Assembly (NCBI GenBank): GCA_003546025.1 | Contig: QPKB01000001.1 | Location: 35,828,684-35,892,683 of the forward strand | Length of the DNA: 64,000 nt | From: Camphora micrantha | Taxonomy: Eukaryota; Streptophyta; Magnoliopsida; Laurales; Lauraceae | Reading direction: 5' to 3' | In this document: positions 1 to 10,400 of the stretch, piece by piece | Position numbering within the stretch: the stretch's first letter is position 1 | Layout: each line of letters starts with the position of its first letter | Program-made: the position numbers and the translations under genes | Notes under the pieces: model-generated | The model's database searches: none | Told to the model about the DNA's origin: nothing | The model's input: the letters and a program-made list of their open reading frames with translations, nothing else

Positions 1-283
1 CAATCAATCTAAGTTCTTTTAAAATCATGAAACATACAAAGCCAAAAATGATTTGAAACTTTTAAAACCATTGGCTAGCTTGATTTATAAAACTTCTTTA
101 CCAATTAAAATGCATCCAAGATTAAAAACAAATCATGCATAAAACATATGATTTACAAGATTTAAAACAATGCATGAGTAAATCAAGATTTCAAGTTTTC
201 TTAAATCAATGCATGTGTGAAAATTCAACTGATGCTAAGATGATAATGCATCCATCAAATTGCAATACACAAAATTCCTAACA
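1..283 (-). repeat. 3' LTR fragment of the LARD
   Basis: Matches the last 284 bases of the right LTR with a few single-base indels. It ends in CCTAACA (minus strand TGTTAGG), where the similarity stops exactly as expected at an LTR/PPT junction. Confidence 0.92.
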
Positions 284-297
284 ATCTCCCCCTTTGC
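284..297 (-). other. Polypurine tract of the LARD
   Basis: On the minus strand this reads GCAAAGGGGGAGAT and abuts the LTR start TGTTAGG. It is the expected primer for plus-strand DNA synthesis. Confidence 0.85.
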
Positions 298-3289
298 AAT
301 TTGATGGCAAACCTTATTCAACACTGAATTTACACACTGAGTCTTCAGCTCCCCCTAAGCTGGACAAGTCTTGAAATCTCTTGGATGCTTCTTCTCTTAG
401 CTTGGGCTTCTAGTTCTTTTTCTTCAATCTTCTTGATGCTTGGAGCTTGATCATCTTTCAAGCTTTCTTTTCAATAACCAAGCATCTTCTTTAGCTCCCA
501 AGCTTTCTCTTCTATCAACTCTCCCTCTTTGAGACAACTTGACTTCTCTCTCCCCCCCTTTGACATTAAATTGCAAAGGTGCCTACACACATGAAATAAG
601 GAAAATACCTTTTAGTAGCACCTGTTAACAAATGAAAATGAAAACGAAATAAATAACAGGCCATCATTTATGGAAGAAGAAGTCTCTAAGGGTTCATAGC
701 CAATACAAAGGTCAATTTGATCAAGACTAATACTTCCTATGAAGGTTTACACTCCCCCTCAATCCATTCTCTTCTTTTGTCAAACTTTTGACAAATATTT
801 AACTATTTGGAGCAAGAAGAAGATGGTTTTACCAATTGAGGAAAAACTTCAAGGAAAGAATTAGACACATATAACTATAGAGCTCAATATGATCAAATTG
901 CCAATATAAAGAGCAGGGCCATGGAGAAAAGCGATCATGGATACCAATTGGAATATATAAAGAAAGACAAATATACCAATTGAGATTGAAGGATATGACT
1001 ATTAAATCAATCACTCTAAAGTGGATTTAAAAATATACCTATTAGGAAAAATCCAAATTAGAGCTATCCATGAAGAATTGGGGTTTATTAAACATAGCAT
1101 CAAATAATTTAACTATAAAGATCATATGCTATGAAAGTTTTGAAATCATTTCATTCAATCAATAAATATGACTAATAATGCACAAGAATAAGTGAAATGA
1201 AATTCAAACATGAAGCCAACCTCAACTAGTAACCAACCAATATTATGAACACATAAGCATGGTGGTCATGAGATATACCTATATGAACAAGAGAGGTGGC
1301 AACATGAAAATTATGATGCTAATGGAATGTGACATGGAATGTAAACATATTACTATCAAGTTCAATCCAATGTACACAATGTCTATCACATTCATAAGAA
1401 ATCAAATCAATCAAAAATTATACCAATTGAAACCAATTGAATTTGATAACATGATAAGGAGCAAGAATGTGGTAAACACAAAATTCCATCAAGCATCATA
1501 AATGCATATTCATCACTTTTAATGATATAACTAATGAGCATAGTGATGAACAAGATAAATTGCATAAAAAGATATAACTTAAAAGAATATGCAATTTACA
1601 AAGTGTCAAAATCATATGAATTCAACAACTAAGATATCCATCAAACAATAGATATAACTATAAAATACAAGTAATGGATTTCAAAGAGGTTCATATGATT
1701 AAGCACACAATTATGAAGTTGAGACATGTATAAGAATGATACCAATAAGAAAACTATACATGAAACAACATCATAACCATCCATTTCAAAAATAATGACT
1801 TAGAAAGCATAAGGATGGATTTGAGAGTTCTAGTATGGTATCTCCAAATATAACTAAGATTACAACCATACATGGAACTCATTGACATTTGCATAGAGAG
1901 GATCAATTACAATCAAGATCTAACTCATACCATATCATCAACAAAGAATACAACCATGTGTGCACAAGAAGGTATGAAGTTAGAAGTATATCATAGATCA
2001 CATATAGATGAAAATGAATCTCATATATGGATTTACCTATTAAGAACAATGGTTTAAATCCAATTCATCTAAGATGATCCATTAATCTATCATGCAAAAT
2101 CTCTACTCTTAGCAAATGTACTAAGCTTACAATGCAATGGAAAGGGATATGAAGATCATATCAAATGAGAGTAGCATATAAAAACTCATATGTACTTTTG
2201 AATCTCAAATGATCATGAAACAAAAGATATTACTATTAAGAGCATAAACAACATCAATTTGTATTAATGAAAATATATACCAAGTTAGGCACAAACATGC
2301 AAATCAATGAAACCATATCCAACCATGCAATGTAAGACATCAAAATCAATTTGCATAAAAAGAATGTAACTAAATGAGCAAAGATGCAAATTGTTTGTAA
2401 AAATTATTTCCTTTCAAATGATAAAATCATAATTAAGCACAAGGAAATAAATTCAAGGAAAATGTTTCTATAAATACAACCAATAAAGCTTAGAACATTT
2501 TCCAAAGTCTTTTTTTTTAATAAAACTTGTATTTCAAAAAGTGTAACTACTTGGAAACACATACAAGTTGATTTTGCAAAACAATAATTTTCCATTTGAA
2601 AGTATGACTTTAAAAATCAATGGAAAACTTAAATTGCTTCAAATCATTTGATTTACCAAAAATATTTAATTAAGACATACATCAAATGATTTTCCAACAT
2701 CAATTGATCATGAAAAACTTAGCTAAGAAAGCTTATGTAATCACAATCAATTGATTATCAATAGAAATGCACTACAAGAGATATACCTATATGATCAAAA
2801 TGCAAATCTATCATGATAATATTGCAATCAAAGGATTTTGAAAACCATGAGATATAACTAAAAGATCATGAAGACAAAATCAAATGATCACAAAGAAACA
2901 TTGCATTTTAAAAGATGTAACTATAAAGAAACAAAATGCAAATGTAACAAGACCAACAATAAGATATAACTTAAAAAGAATAGGTTGGCCTAGAGAGGTT
3001 CAAGGCCTTAAGGATAGTCTAAATGTCTACCTTTGAAAAATCACTTAAGGTCTTGATAAGGTTGTCCTTGAGAGTTTACTTTGAAGTCCCACCAACTCTT
3101 GGAGATTTAACTCATAAAAGTTTTAGAGTGGTGAAATGATTCTTTGGGGAAATAAAGAGCTAGGAAGGAAAAATCATTTTCAGTCCATAGTGGAAATCAT
3201 TTTAAAGATATGCAATAAAACACAACACTAGGGTTCCAATCCAGGTACGGATCAACTCCGGGTTGTTAAGCCCTATTATGGAGTAACCC
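298..3289 (-). repeat. LARD interior: non-coding, AT-rich, with a recurring short motif
   Basis: No convincing gene in either strand; reading frames stay under about 80 codons and none resembles a retroelement protein. A degenerate word, GATATAACTA / GATATACCTAT / TATACCAATTGA (minus strand TAGTTATATC or ATAGGTATATC), returns roughly 25 times, for example near 971, 1031, 1272, 1417, 1571, 1663, 1850, 2228, 2365, 2780, 2852, 2914 and 2962. The sequence between the words is not conserved, so this is not an ordinary tandem repeat. Confidence 0.7.
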
Positions 3290-3301
3290 GCTTTGATACC
3301 A
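3290..3301 (-). other. Primer binding site of the LARD
   Basis: Minus strand TGGTATCAAAGC, close to the initiator Met-tRNA complement TGGTATCAGAGC. It is two bases from the LTR end at 3304. Confidence 0.85.
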
Positions 3302-4691
3302 ATTGAAAGTCCGGGGATCCGAACCCTAGAGGGGGGGTGAATAGGGTGAGCTTCATTTATGACCAATTTTAACCAATTTTAACTTCTTTAACACAAACTA
3401 GTCACAAGTGGTGATTACAAATAAAATGCGGAAGCTTAATAAAAACAATCACCACAAAGCAAGCACCATCACACAAGGATTTATAGTGGTTCGGCCTCAA
3501 TGCCTACATCCACTACCGGCTTGTGATCCAACACCCCACCGGATTTCCACTATTTATGCTTTTCAATAGGCTAAGCAATAACCTTTACAATATGCTTTTC
3601 AAGGCTAAGCAATAACCTTTACAATGATGTTTTTCAAGGCTTAACATCAACCTATGCATTATGCTTTTATAGGCTAAGCAATAACCTCTTCAACCACAAG
3701 GTTGGTTATCTCTCTATGTAGTGTCTAAATTACACTTGATGGAGATTCAATTAAGCTCATTACATTTGCCTCTAAAATAGGCGGATATGAAAATGAAAAT
3801 CTAATACACACACACACTATGAATGCAAAGATGAAAGCACATGAGGTGTGTGTGTGATGTCCTCAATCATTTTGAAAATGAAAGCTCATAAATGTATGCC
3901 AAAGGCTTTTAAAAGTTTTAGCTCATAAAAACATTTATGATTGAGGTAAGAATGCTAATCACATGTTTAAAAACAACTTGTAAAAGATTCAACAATCTAG
4001 TTCAAGCAAGTTGTGAAAGTTTAAGAACAAAACATGTGATGCATAAGGATTTCAATCAATTTAACAATGTAGCTTAATATATGTATGCTTTAAAGCATTT
4101 GAAAGTGTAAAGCACAAAAATAGATTTGATTGAAATCAAGGGACAAATTACATGTACTTAAAATACAACTTAAAAATGATATACCTATCAAAGCTAAGCA
4201 AGTTGTGAAACTTTAAAACAAAGTAAATGTGAAGTTGTTGAATCCAAAACATAAGATATATTTTGAAAGTGATTTTCTTATGATGAAAAACAACAACCAA
4301 AGATTCAACCAAGTATATGAATCATGTTACATATAATTTCAAAGATTCTTTCATTAACATGATCTACTTAGATTTACCAAATAAAGTACTACTTGGATTG
4401 AATCAAATGGTGATGCATCCAAAACAATAAATCAATTCAAAACATAAAACATGTTAAGGACACAACAAATCATAGTTTATCATGCTAGAGAAGATTTACC
4501 AATAAATAAAACAAAGCATGAAAACATATGATTAAGAAAAGCAAAGCTTACTTAGAGGTTTAACTTCATTAATTCAAGCTTTAGCTTTCCAAATGTCCCT
4601 CAACCTTCCTTAGCTCATTCCCCTTTGTTTGGCCTCAAAACATCTCAAGGAGGGCCTCTTTGTTCCTCAAAATTTCTATGGGAATGAGCTT

Positions 4692-4700
4692 CTTTTTATA
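4692..4700 (-). promoter_or_regulatory. TATA box in LARD LTR
   Basis: TATAAAAAG on the minus strand, about 560 bp into the LTR. The GGTCGACC array ends 28 bp upstream of it in the direction of transcription, as expected for promoter-proximal elements. Confidence 0.55.
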
Positions 4701-4727
4701 CCAAAAAATGCCCAACGGCTAGTCCCC

Positions 4728-4884
4728 GGTCGACCTGCCCCTTGCCCGGTCGACCTGCCCTTCAACGGTCAAAAAACAGACCGTTTGAAAGAGAGCCCAA
4801 CGGCTCTTTCCCGGTCGACCGCGTAGTGTGGCCGGTCGACCGGGTCCATGGGCCGGTCGACCGGGCCACACTGCGCGGTCGACC
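4728..4884. repeat. Array of six GGTCGACC palindromes upstream of the LTR TATA
   Basis: GGTCGACC starts at 4728, 4748, 4813, 4834, 4855 and 4877. Spacings inside the two groups are 20 and 21, 21, 22 bp, about two helical turns. The block 4813-4884 is also a larger imperfect inverted repeat centred on GGGTCCATGGGCC. GC content is far above the AT-rich LTR around it. Confidence 0.9.
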
Positions 4885-5262
4885 CGGGCCTGGGACCATT
4901 TTTCCCCAAAAATGCATATTTCAAAGTAATTTCCTTGTGGGGTCTTTGGGCCATTAAATCAAGCTTGGAAACATGATTTCAATCAATCTAAGTTCTTTTA
5001 AAATCATGAAACATACAAAGCCAAAAATGATTTGAAACTTTTAAAACCATTGGCTAGCTTGATTTATAAAACTTCTTTACCAAATTAAAATGCATCCAAG
5101 ATTAAAAACAAATCATGCATAAAACATATGATTTACAAGATTAAAACAATGCATGAGTAAATCAAGATTTCAAGTTTTCTTAAATCAATGCATGTGTGAA
5201 AATTCAACTGATGCTAAGATGATAATGCATCCATCAAATTGCAATACACAAAATTCCTAACA

Positions 5263-6328
5263 GGGCCAAGGTCGCCGGCGACCATGGGCCTTGGGCCCAT
5301 TTCTCGGTCGCCGTTCGGTCGCCTTTTCTTCGCCGTTTTTCGATCTTTTTTCATTCTTTTTTCTTCTGTATTTTTCCTAACATTTCCCCTCATTTATTGG
5401 CCTGATTCTCTTGAAGAAAACCCGACGAGAAGCCACGCAAATCGGAGCACAAAGTTCCTATTTTTCTGGAAAGCCGAAGACTTTGTTGTGCGGTATTGCC
5501 GATTTTTTGTCAAGCATTGAAACTAGGCCAAACGATGTCGGAATGACCTGAAATTTGACGTGGAGCTTCTTGAACAGTAGATAGGACCAACCATAGGCTT
5601 TGGTTTGAGTTTTGAAGCCGTTTGGGGTCCCGCAAATGCTTGCCTTAATTTCGCCATGAGAGAAATGCCGAGCTTTGACTTGTGGTCAACCGATGTCCGA
5701 TTGACCTGAAATTTGACAGGGAGCCTCCTGAGTAGTAAGTAAGACCAACCATGGGCTTCGGTTTGAGTTTTGAAGCCTTTTGGGGTCCCGCAAATGCTCG
5801 CCTTGATTTCACCTCGAGGAAAATGTCGAGCTTTGAAACTAGGCCAAACGATGTCCGTTTGACCTAAAACTTGACAGGGGATCTATTGGAGTCATTTTGA
5901 GATGATCCATTAGCTCCAATTTAGATGCCATGATTCCGGAGTGCTCCGCCGCCAGCAGGCCTGATTTTGTTTCCCGAGAGTTGATGAAGGGTCAAACGTT
6001 GTCCGTTTGACTTGAAATTTGGCATGGGGCTTTTTGGAGGTATTCTGAGACCATCCGTAGGCTCTGATCGAAGTTTTGAAGTCTTCGACACTGTCGCTGC
6101 CGGGAGCTCCTGTCTGGCTGTCGGAGGAGTGAAGTTAGGCCAAATTACGTTGAAATGGACCGAAACTTCATGTGTACCCCTCTTTTGGCTGCTTTGAAGG
6201 ATCTTGCAGTTTTTGTTTGATTCTAACAAGATCTGGTGCTTGAAGTGGCGCCTTCCTATTTATGGCAGGATGTGGCTCCATGTAGCTTTTGGTGTTGAAG
6301 GGACATAGTGACATTTTTGGTGTCAACA
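5263..6328 (-). repeat. Tat element 3' LTR, partial
   Basis: The LTR boundary is GGTGTCAACA (minus TGTTGACACC) at 6328. The other end was removed or moved outside the window by the LARD insertion. It includes a GGTCGCCGGCGACC palindrome near 5269-5283 and about five subrepeats. Confidence 0.8.
5521..6180. repeat. Subrepeats of about 145-165 bp in the Tat LTR
   Basis: Five diverged units each start with a word like GGCCAAACGATGTCCGNTTG followed by ACCTGAAATTTGAC, near 5528, 5690, 5847, 5990 and 6140. Units one and two also share the GTTTGAGTTTTGAAGCC and GGGGTCCCGCAAATGC segments. The same five-unit series is present in the relic LTR from about 59988 to 60600. Confidence 0.8.
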
Positions 6329-6343
6329 AATGCCCCTTCGAGG
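6329..6343 (-). other. Polypurine tract of the Tat element
   Basis: Minus strand CCTCGAAGGGGCATT directly before TGTTGACACC. A degraded equivalent sits at about 60859-60873 in the relic copy. Confidence 0.8.
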
Positions 6344-7441
6344 TACAGCGACGAAGTGCGCAGCTCTAGAGTTGGTGTGCCTCGAAGAGAATTTGAAGGA
6401 GATCTTCTTGCTTGACCAAGAGTTTTGAGCGTCTTTCTTTTGATGGAGTTGCTTTTTGAGCTTCCAAGGGATTTCGCGGTAATGAGAGGGGTCATGTACC
6501 GTCTCAAGGCAAGGATTTTGAAATGACATTTGGATATGGGTTTTTGGTTTTGGGTTTTCCCTTTTAACCTTGTGAACCTAAAGGCTTTATGTGGCACATT
6601 AGGCGGTTAAGAAGGTTTTTTGGTTTTTGACCTTGTGACCTAACAGGCTGTATGTGGCGAGTTAGGGGGTCGGGATTTTGGTTTTTGGTTTCGGCCTTGT
6701 GACCTAACAAGCTGTATGTGGCAAGTTAGGGGACCATGGTTTGGTTTTTGGTCACTCTTTGGGACAATTTTGGGTCCATTGGAGTGGTTTGGTTTTTTGT
6801 GGAATGTCAATTTCAAGATTGTGGCTTGATTTGGTGCATGGGGTTGGATGGTTTGGGTTTCTTTTGGAAGCCCATGAAGCTTGGAATTTTTTGTATGGTC
6901 CAATCAACTCAAGAGAGGCATGGAACCATTTTTGTATGCTCTTGGTAAGAGAAATTTTGACTAAAAAGCCACTTTTAGTGCCTAGGTGGTCAAACCTGGC
7001 TCATATGGGCTAACCCATGGGACCTTAAGCTTTTAAAAATGGCTTAGATTTCATGTGGTGTCATTTTGTAAAGAATATCTAAAAATATCCCTTTTGTGTA
7101 TAGAATATCTAAAAATATCCTTACTTGGAGAGAATCTCTCAAGTTTCCTTGATTTTAGGAGAGATTTTCTCAAAGATTCTCAAATCCCCTTTCTTTTTGG
7201 AGAGAATTTCTCAAGAATCTCCTCTTTAGGAGAGAATATCTCAAATCTCCCTTTCTTTTAGGAAGTTTGCTAATTTTTAGCACTTACCTCCTTGCTTTTC
7301 TCCTCCTTTCCTCTTGGTTTGCTTTTTCTATAAAAGCAATGGAAGATGGGTTTTCTTCTCTTGTTGCTTTCTTTTGCAAAAACCTCAAGAGTGCTCAAGA
7401 TAAGAATTTCTCAAGGATCAAGTTTCTTCTTCTTCTTCTCC
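6344..7441 (+). promoter_or_regulatory. Upstream and 5' UTR region of the Tat extra gene
   Basis: About 1.1 kb between the PPT and the extra-gene start codon, non-coding. It contains repeated words TGTGACCTAACAAGCTGTATG (broken copies at about 6575, 6640 and 6700) and a run of AGAGAATATCTCAA-like palindromic words at 7070-7260. TATAAAAG follows at 7329. The relic at 60859-61982 keeps the same order. Confidence 0.6.
7329..7336 (+). promoter_or_regulatory. TATA box of the Tat extra gene
   Basis: TATAAAAG lies 113 bp upstream of the proposed ATG at 7442. The relic copy keeps TATAAAAG at 61841, 142 bp before the equivalent ATG. Confidence 0.65.
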
Positions 7442-10400
7442 ATGGCTTCAAGTAGGTCTTTTTTTCCAAGGAAACCCCATGTAGATGTAGAAAAGTTTCT
7501 CTTCTTTTTTTTTCTTCTTTTTCTCTTTTTTTTTTCTTCACGTGTTTCTTTGCCGTCTTTTTTCTTGTACACGTTCTCCTTTTTCTTTTTTTTTTTTATT
7601 TCTTCCTCCTTTTTTTTTCTTTTCTCTTTTTTTCGCTTTTTTTTTTTTTTTTTTTTGCTGTACGGACAGGTCTGTACGGACCTGGCCGTACAGCCACGTG
7701 GCCTGGGGCCCACGTCCCATGGGCCAGCCTTGTTTTTTTTTTTTTCTTTCTCTTTTTTTCTCTGAAGAGGTTTTTTTTTTTTTTTTTTTTTTTTTGTTGC
7801 TCACCATGATATGAGGTTTATGCAATTCAAGATGATCATGCATTCTTTCTCTCTCTATTTTTTTAATGCATCAAGATAAAAGGCTAGAATTTATAGGTCA
7901 AGTCAACATGGATTTTGACTTAAACAAAGTTTGATTGGTTTTGACCAAATTGAGTTGGAATTGGTCAAACTTTTGTCAAAGTTTTCCTAGCATCTAATGC
8001 ATGATGGTTTTATGCATGATTTTTGGTAAATGGAATTGGGAGCATAATGATGCATACCTCGAATTTTCTTGCAAGTCTTGGGATTTTTGGAGCTTGCAGC
8101 AATGTTGAGCCCACTTCTCCAGTCTCGCAGAATTTCGAGGAGCTTTGCAAGTTTTGGAATTTTGAGCTCGCAGCAATGTTGAGCTCTTTTCTGATCTTGC
8201 GAAGATTTGAGAAGAAAGGCTTAATCTCGCAGCATTGTTTGAATTCGAGTCTTCTTCGAGAATCCTTCATTGATTATGAGCACGCAGCAATGTTGAGCTC
8301 ATCTTCAAGCTTCCTTTCTTTTTCGGGGTGCCTCCCTTTTCTTCGAAATTGCCCCGGAACCATGCCAAAATTTCATTAGGATTTTTTTTTTTAGCAAAAT
8401 TCTGTCATTTGGTGCTTGATTTCTTCCTTTCTGACTTTTGCAGGTGGTTCCTCCAGAACGAACAAGGGTAAGGGCCTTGTTACTGATGCACCTCGCCGAT
8501 CTGCCAAATCTTCCAATGCGGCCGTTCAACAGGCGTGTGAAGAGGTCCGTTATGTGGAGACTAACTTGGAAGAATGCGACTCGCTCAACCGAGATGAGAT
8601 GAGACAGCGATTGATCGCTCTCAAGGATGAGGAGTTTTATAAAATTATGGCAAGCAATCGTCCTTGGGTCATGGACGATCAGAGCGTTGTGCCCAAGCCT
8701 ACCTTTTTCTTTGGTGACGATGTCCCTGATGACTCGTCATTCCAAAGGAGATGCTTTCAGTTCTCTTACACAGCTGATGGTGAGGAGAGAACTATTTCTA
8801 CCCGATTGACTTTTGATCGCATTATCTCGATCATGAGTCTTTCTCCCACATGCTCTAAAAGAGAAGATCCTCCAAGCTGGGTGAAGAGGGCCAATGTGGT
8901 CAAGACCGGGGTTTTTGTTGGCGGCCCTTCCTGTTATGCAGAGAAGTCGCCTGTCCGTATGGACATGTTGATGCCAGCCAGCGGCTACCAAGGTTCTGAT
9001 CATCCATCAGTCGATTTGAGACCGGTGGGCCTTGGCAATTTTAGCGGTGACGGCAGTAATTGGGTGAACCCCTTTCGGCTTCGTGGCCGCTTCAGTGCTG
9101 ACTCAGGCTGGGAGTCATGGACTGATCACATCCTGCAGATTGGTGGCGCCATTCTGAAGGAGGCTGAAGTTTTTGATGCGGTTCGCGCTTTTCGGCAAAC
9201 CGTCGTTTTCTCCGATGAGGCCTTCATGGCCATGTTGGAGTCTTTCCTTCCGCAGACCAACACCTTCGTTGTCGCGAACGGTGAAATTGGTTTTTCTTTG
9301 AAGGAGTTGAGCGCTACCACCGGGCTGCCTATCCTCGGCAAACTCTATGAGGAGTTTATGCCTATTGACAGTGTCCTTGAGGAGCAGTCGGAGGAGTTTA
9401 GGCTCCTGTACTTTCAGCTCGTCGCCTTCTACGATTTTTTGAAGGAGAAGGAGGGCTCGAAAGTCCGATGCAGTAGTTGGAGGAGTCTCAGATCTTTGTC
9501 TTCCAATTTCTTTGACGGTGGGGATGCTTCTGAGAGTATGTCCCAGGAAGTCAGGGCTAAGAACCCGAAGAAGATCTCCGTTATGCGAGAAAATTTGAGG
9601 GATTTTCTTACGAGCACAGACGCCATTTGTTCTGACATTGCGCTGCGGAGAGATCTCGCTGTTTACCTCACTTACTGGCTGGGTGAGGCAGTTTTTGCTG
9701 GAGGAGATGGAACGCACATTAGGCCGCACTGTATTTTTCTGGCTTGTCAGATGGCGTTCGGAGAGCAGCTTGCTTTGGTGCCTGCTCTTTACTCCTATTT
9801 GTGTACCGAACTGCAGGCTGCTGCTTTCTTGGTTCGGCTTGGGCTCCCTATGAATAGGGTATTTTCAGCCCATATTTTCTATTCGTGGTTTGTGTACCAC
9901 TGTCCGGGCTTCCACTGTTTAGGCGCTGCACAGGATGATGACTCGTTTATGATTCAGTTGGCTAGAGGGAAAGCCGTTTCCGAATCTCTTTTGTCTGCCC
10001 GTTTGAGGATCCGACGGTTCAGGGACGTCGAGATGGAGCAGTCTTCAGTCAAGCTTTCTCCCGGTCTGCGGAAGAAGGCTTTTGATTTTGGTGTCTCCCG
10101 CGATTCCACCAGAGCAGGGTCGGGAAGACACTATTCTTTGACAAACGCAGAGAAGGGATGGCTTTTTAACATACGTGTTGGTACAATGGTGTACCGTCGA
10201 CATCTTTTTGTTGACATCCAGCCGTATGTTCCTTCTCGTTTTGCGTTGCAATTGGGCTTCTCCCAAGGCGTTGTAGGAGCGCCTTCGAGCATGGTGAAGC
10301 GTTTTGGGGGTCTTCAGGACGGGAGGAACGCATGGGCTTTTTACAGTGCGGAAGACACCACTGCCATGATTTCCTATCCTGAGCTGCCCACTTTCCGGAC

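Larger units (their letters stand above)
1..5262 (-). mobile_element. Non-autonomous LTR retrotransposon (LARD-like), minus strand, cut by window edge
   Basis: The first 283 bases recur almost identically at 4979-5262, marking the two LTRs. On the minus strand the order is 5' LTR (3304-5262), PBS (3290-3301), interior (298-3289), PPT (284-297) and 3' LTR (ends at 283, remainder outside the window). The LTR runs TGTTAGG...TTTCA on the minus strand. The interior is only about 3 kb and has no gag, protease, RT or integrase reading frame, so it must be mobilised in trans if at all. The Met-tRNA-type PBS and the GGGGGAG-type PPT followed by TGTTAGG recall plant Ty1/copia elements, but without coding sequence this lineage is an inference. 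The two visible LTR pieces differ by only a few single-base indels, so insertion was fairly recent. It inserted into the Tat LTR that starts at 5263. Confidence 0.88.
3304..5262 (-). repeat. 5' LTR of the LARD (1,959 bp)
   Basis: Bounded by TGAAAGTCCGG on the plus strand and CCTAACA at the right end, giving TG...CA on both strands. It contains a TATA box (4692-4700, minus) and a GC-rich array of GGTCGACC sites just upstream of it. The right flank begins GGGCC; the matching target-site copy lies outside the window. Confidence 0.9.

Noticed and set aside
7346..7843. Open frames of 90-139 codons on both strands
   Set aside because: They are runs of Phe or Lys codons caused by poly(T) tracts in intron 1 of the Tat extra gene.
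9115..9729. 204-codon frame on the minus strand inside the extra gene
   Set aside because: It is the mirror of a long coding exon with plant-like codon use; the plus frame has domain-like motifs and splice sites.
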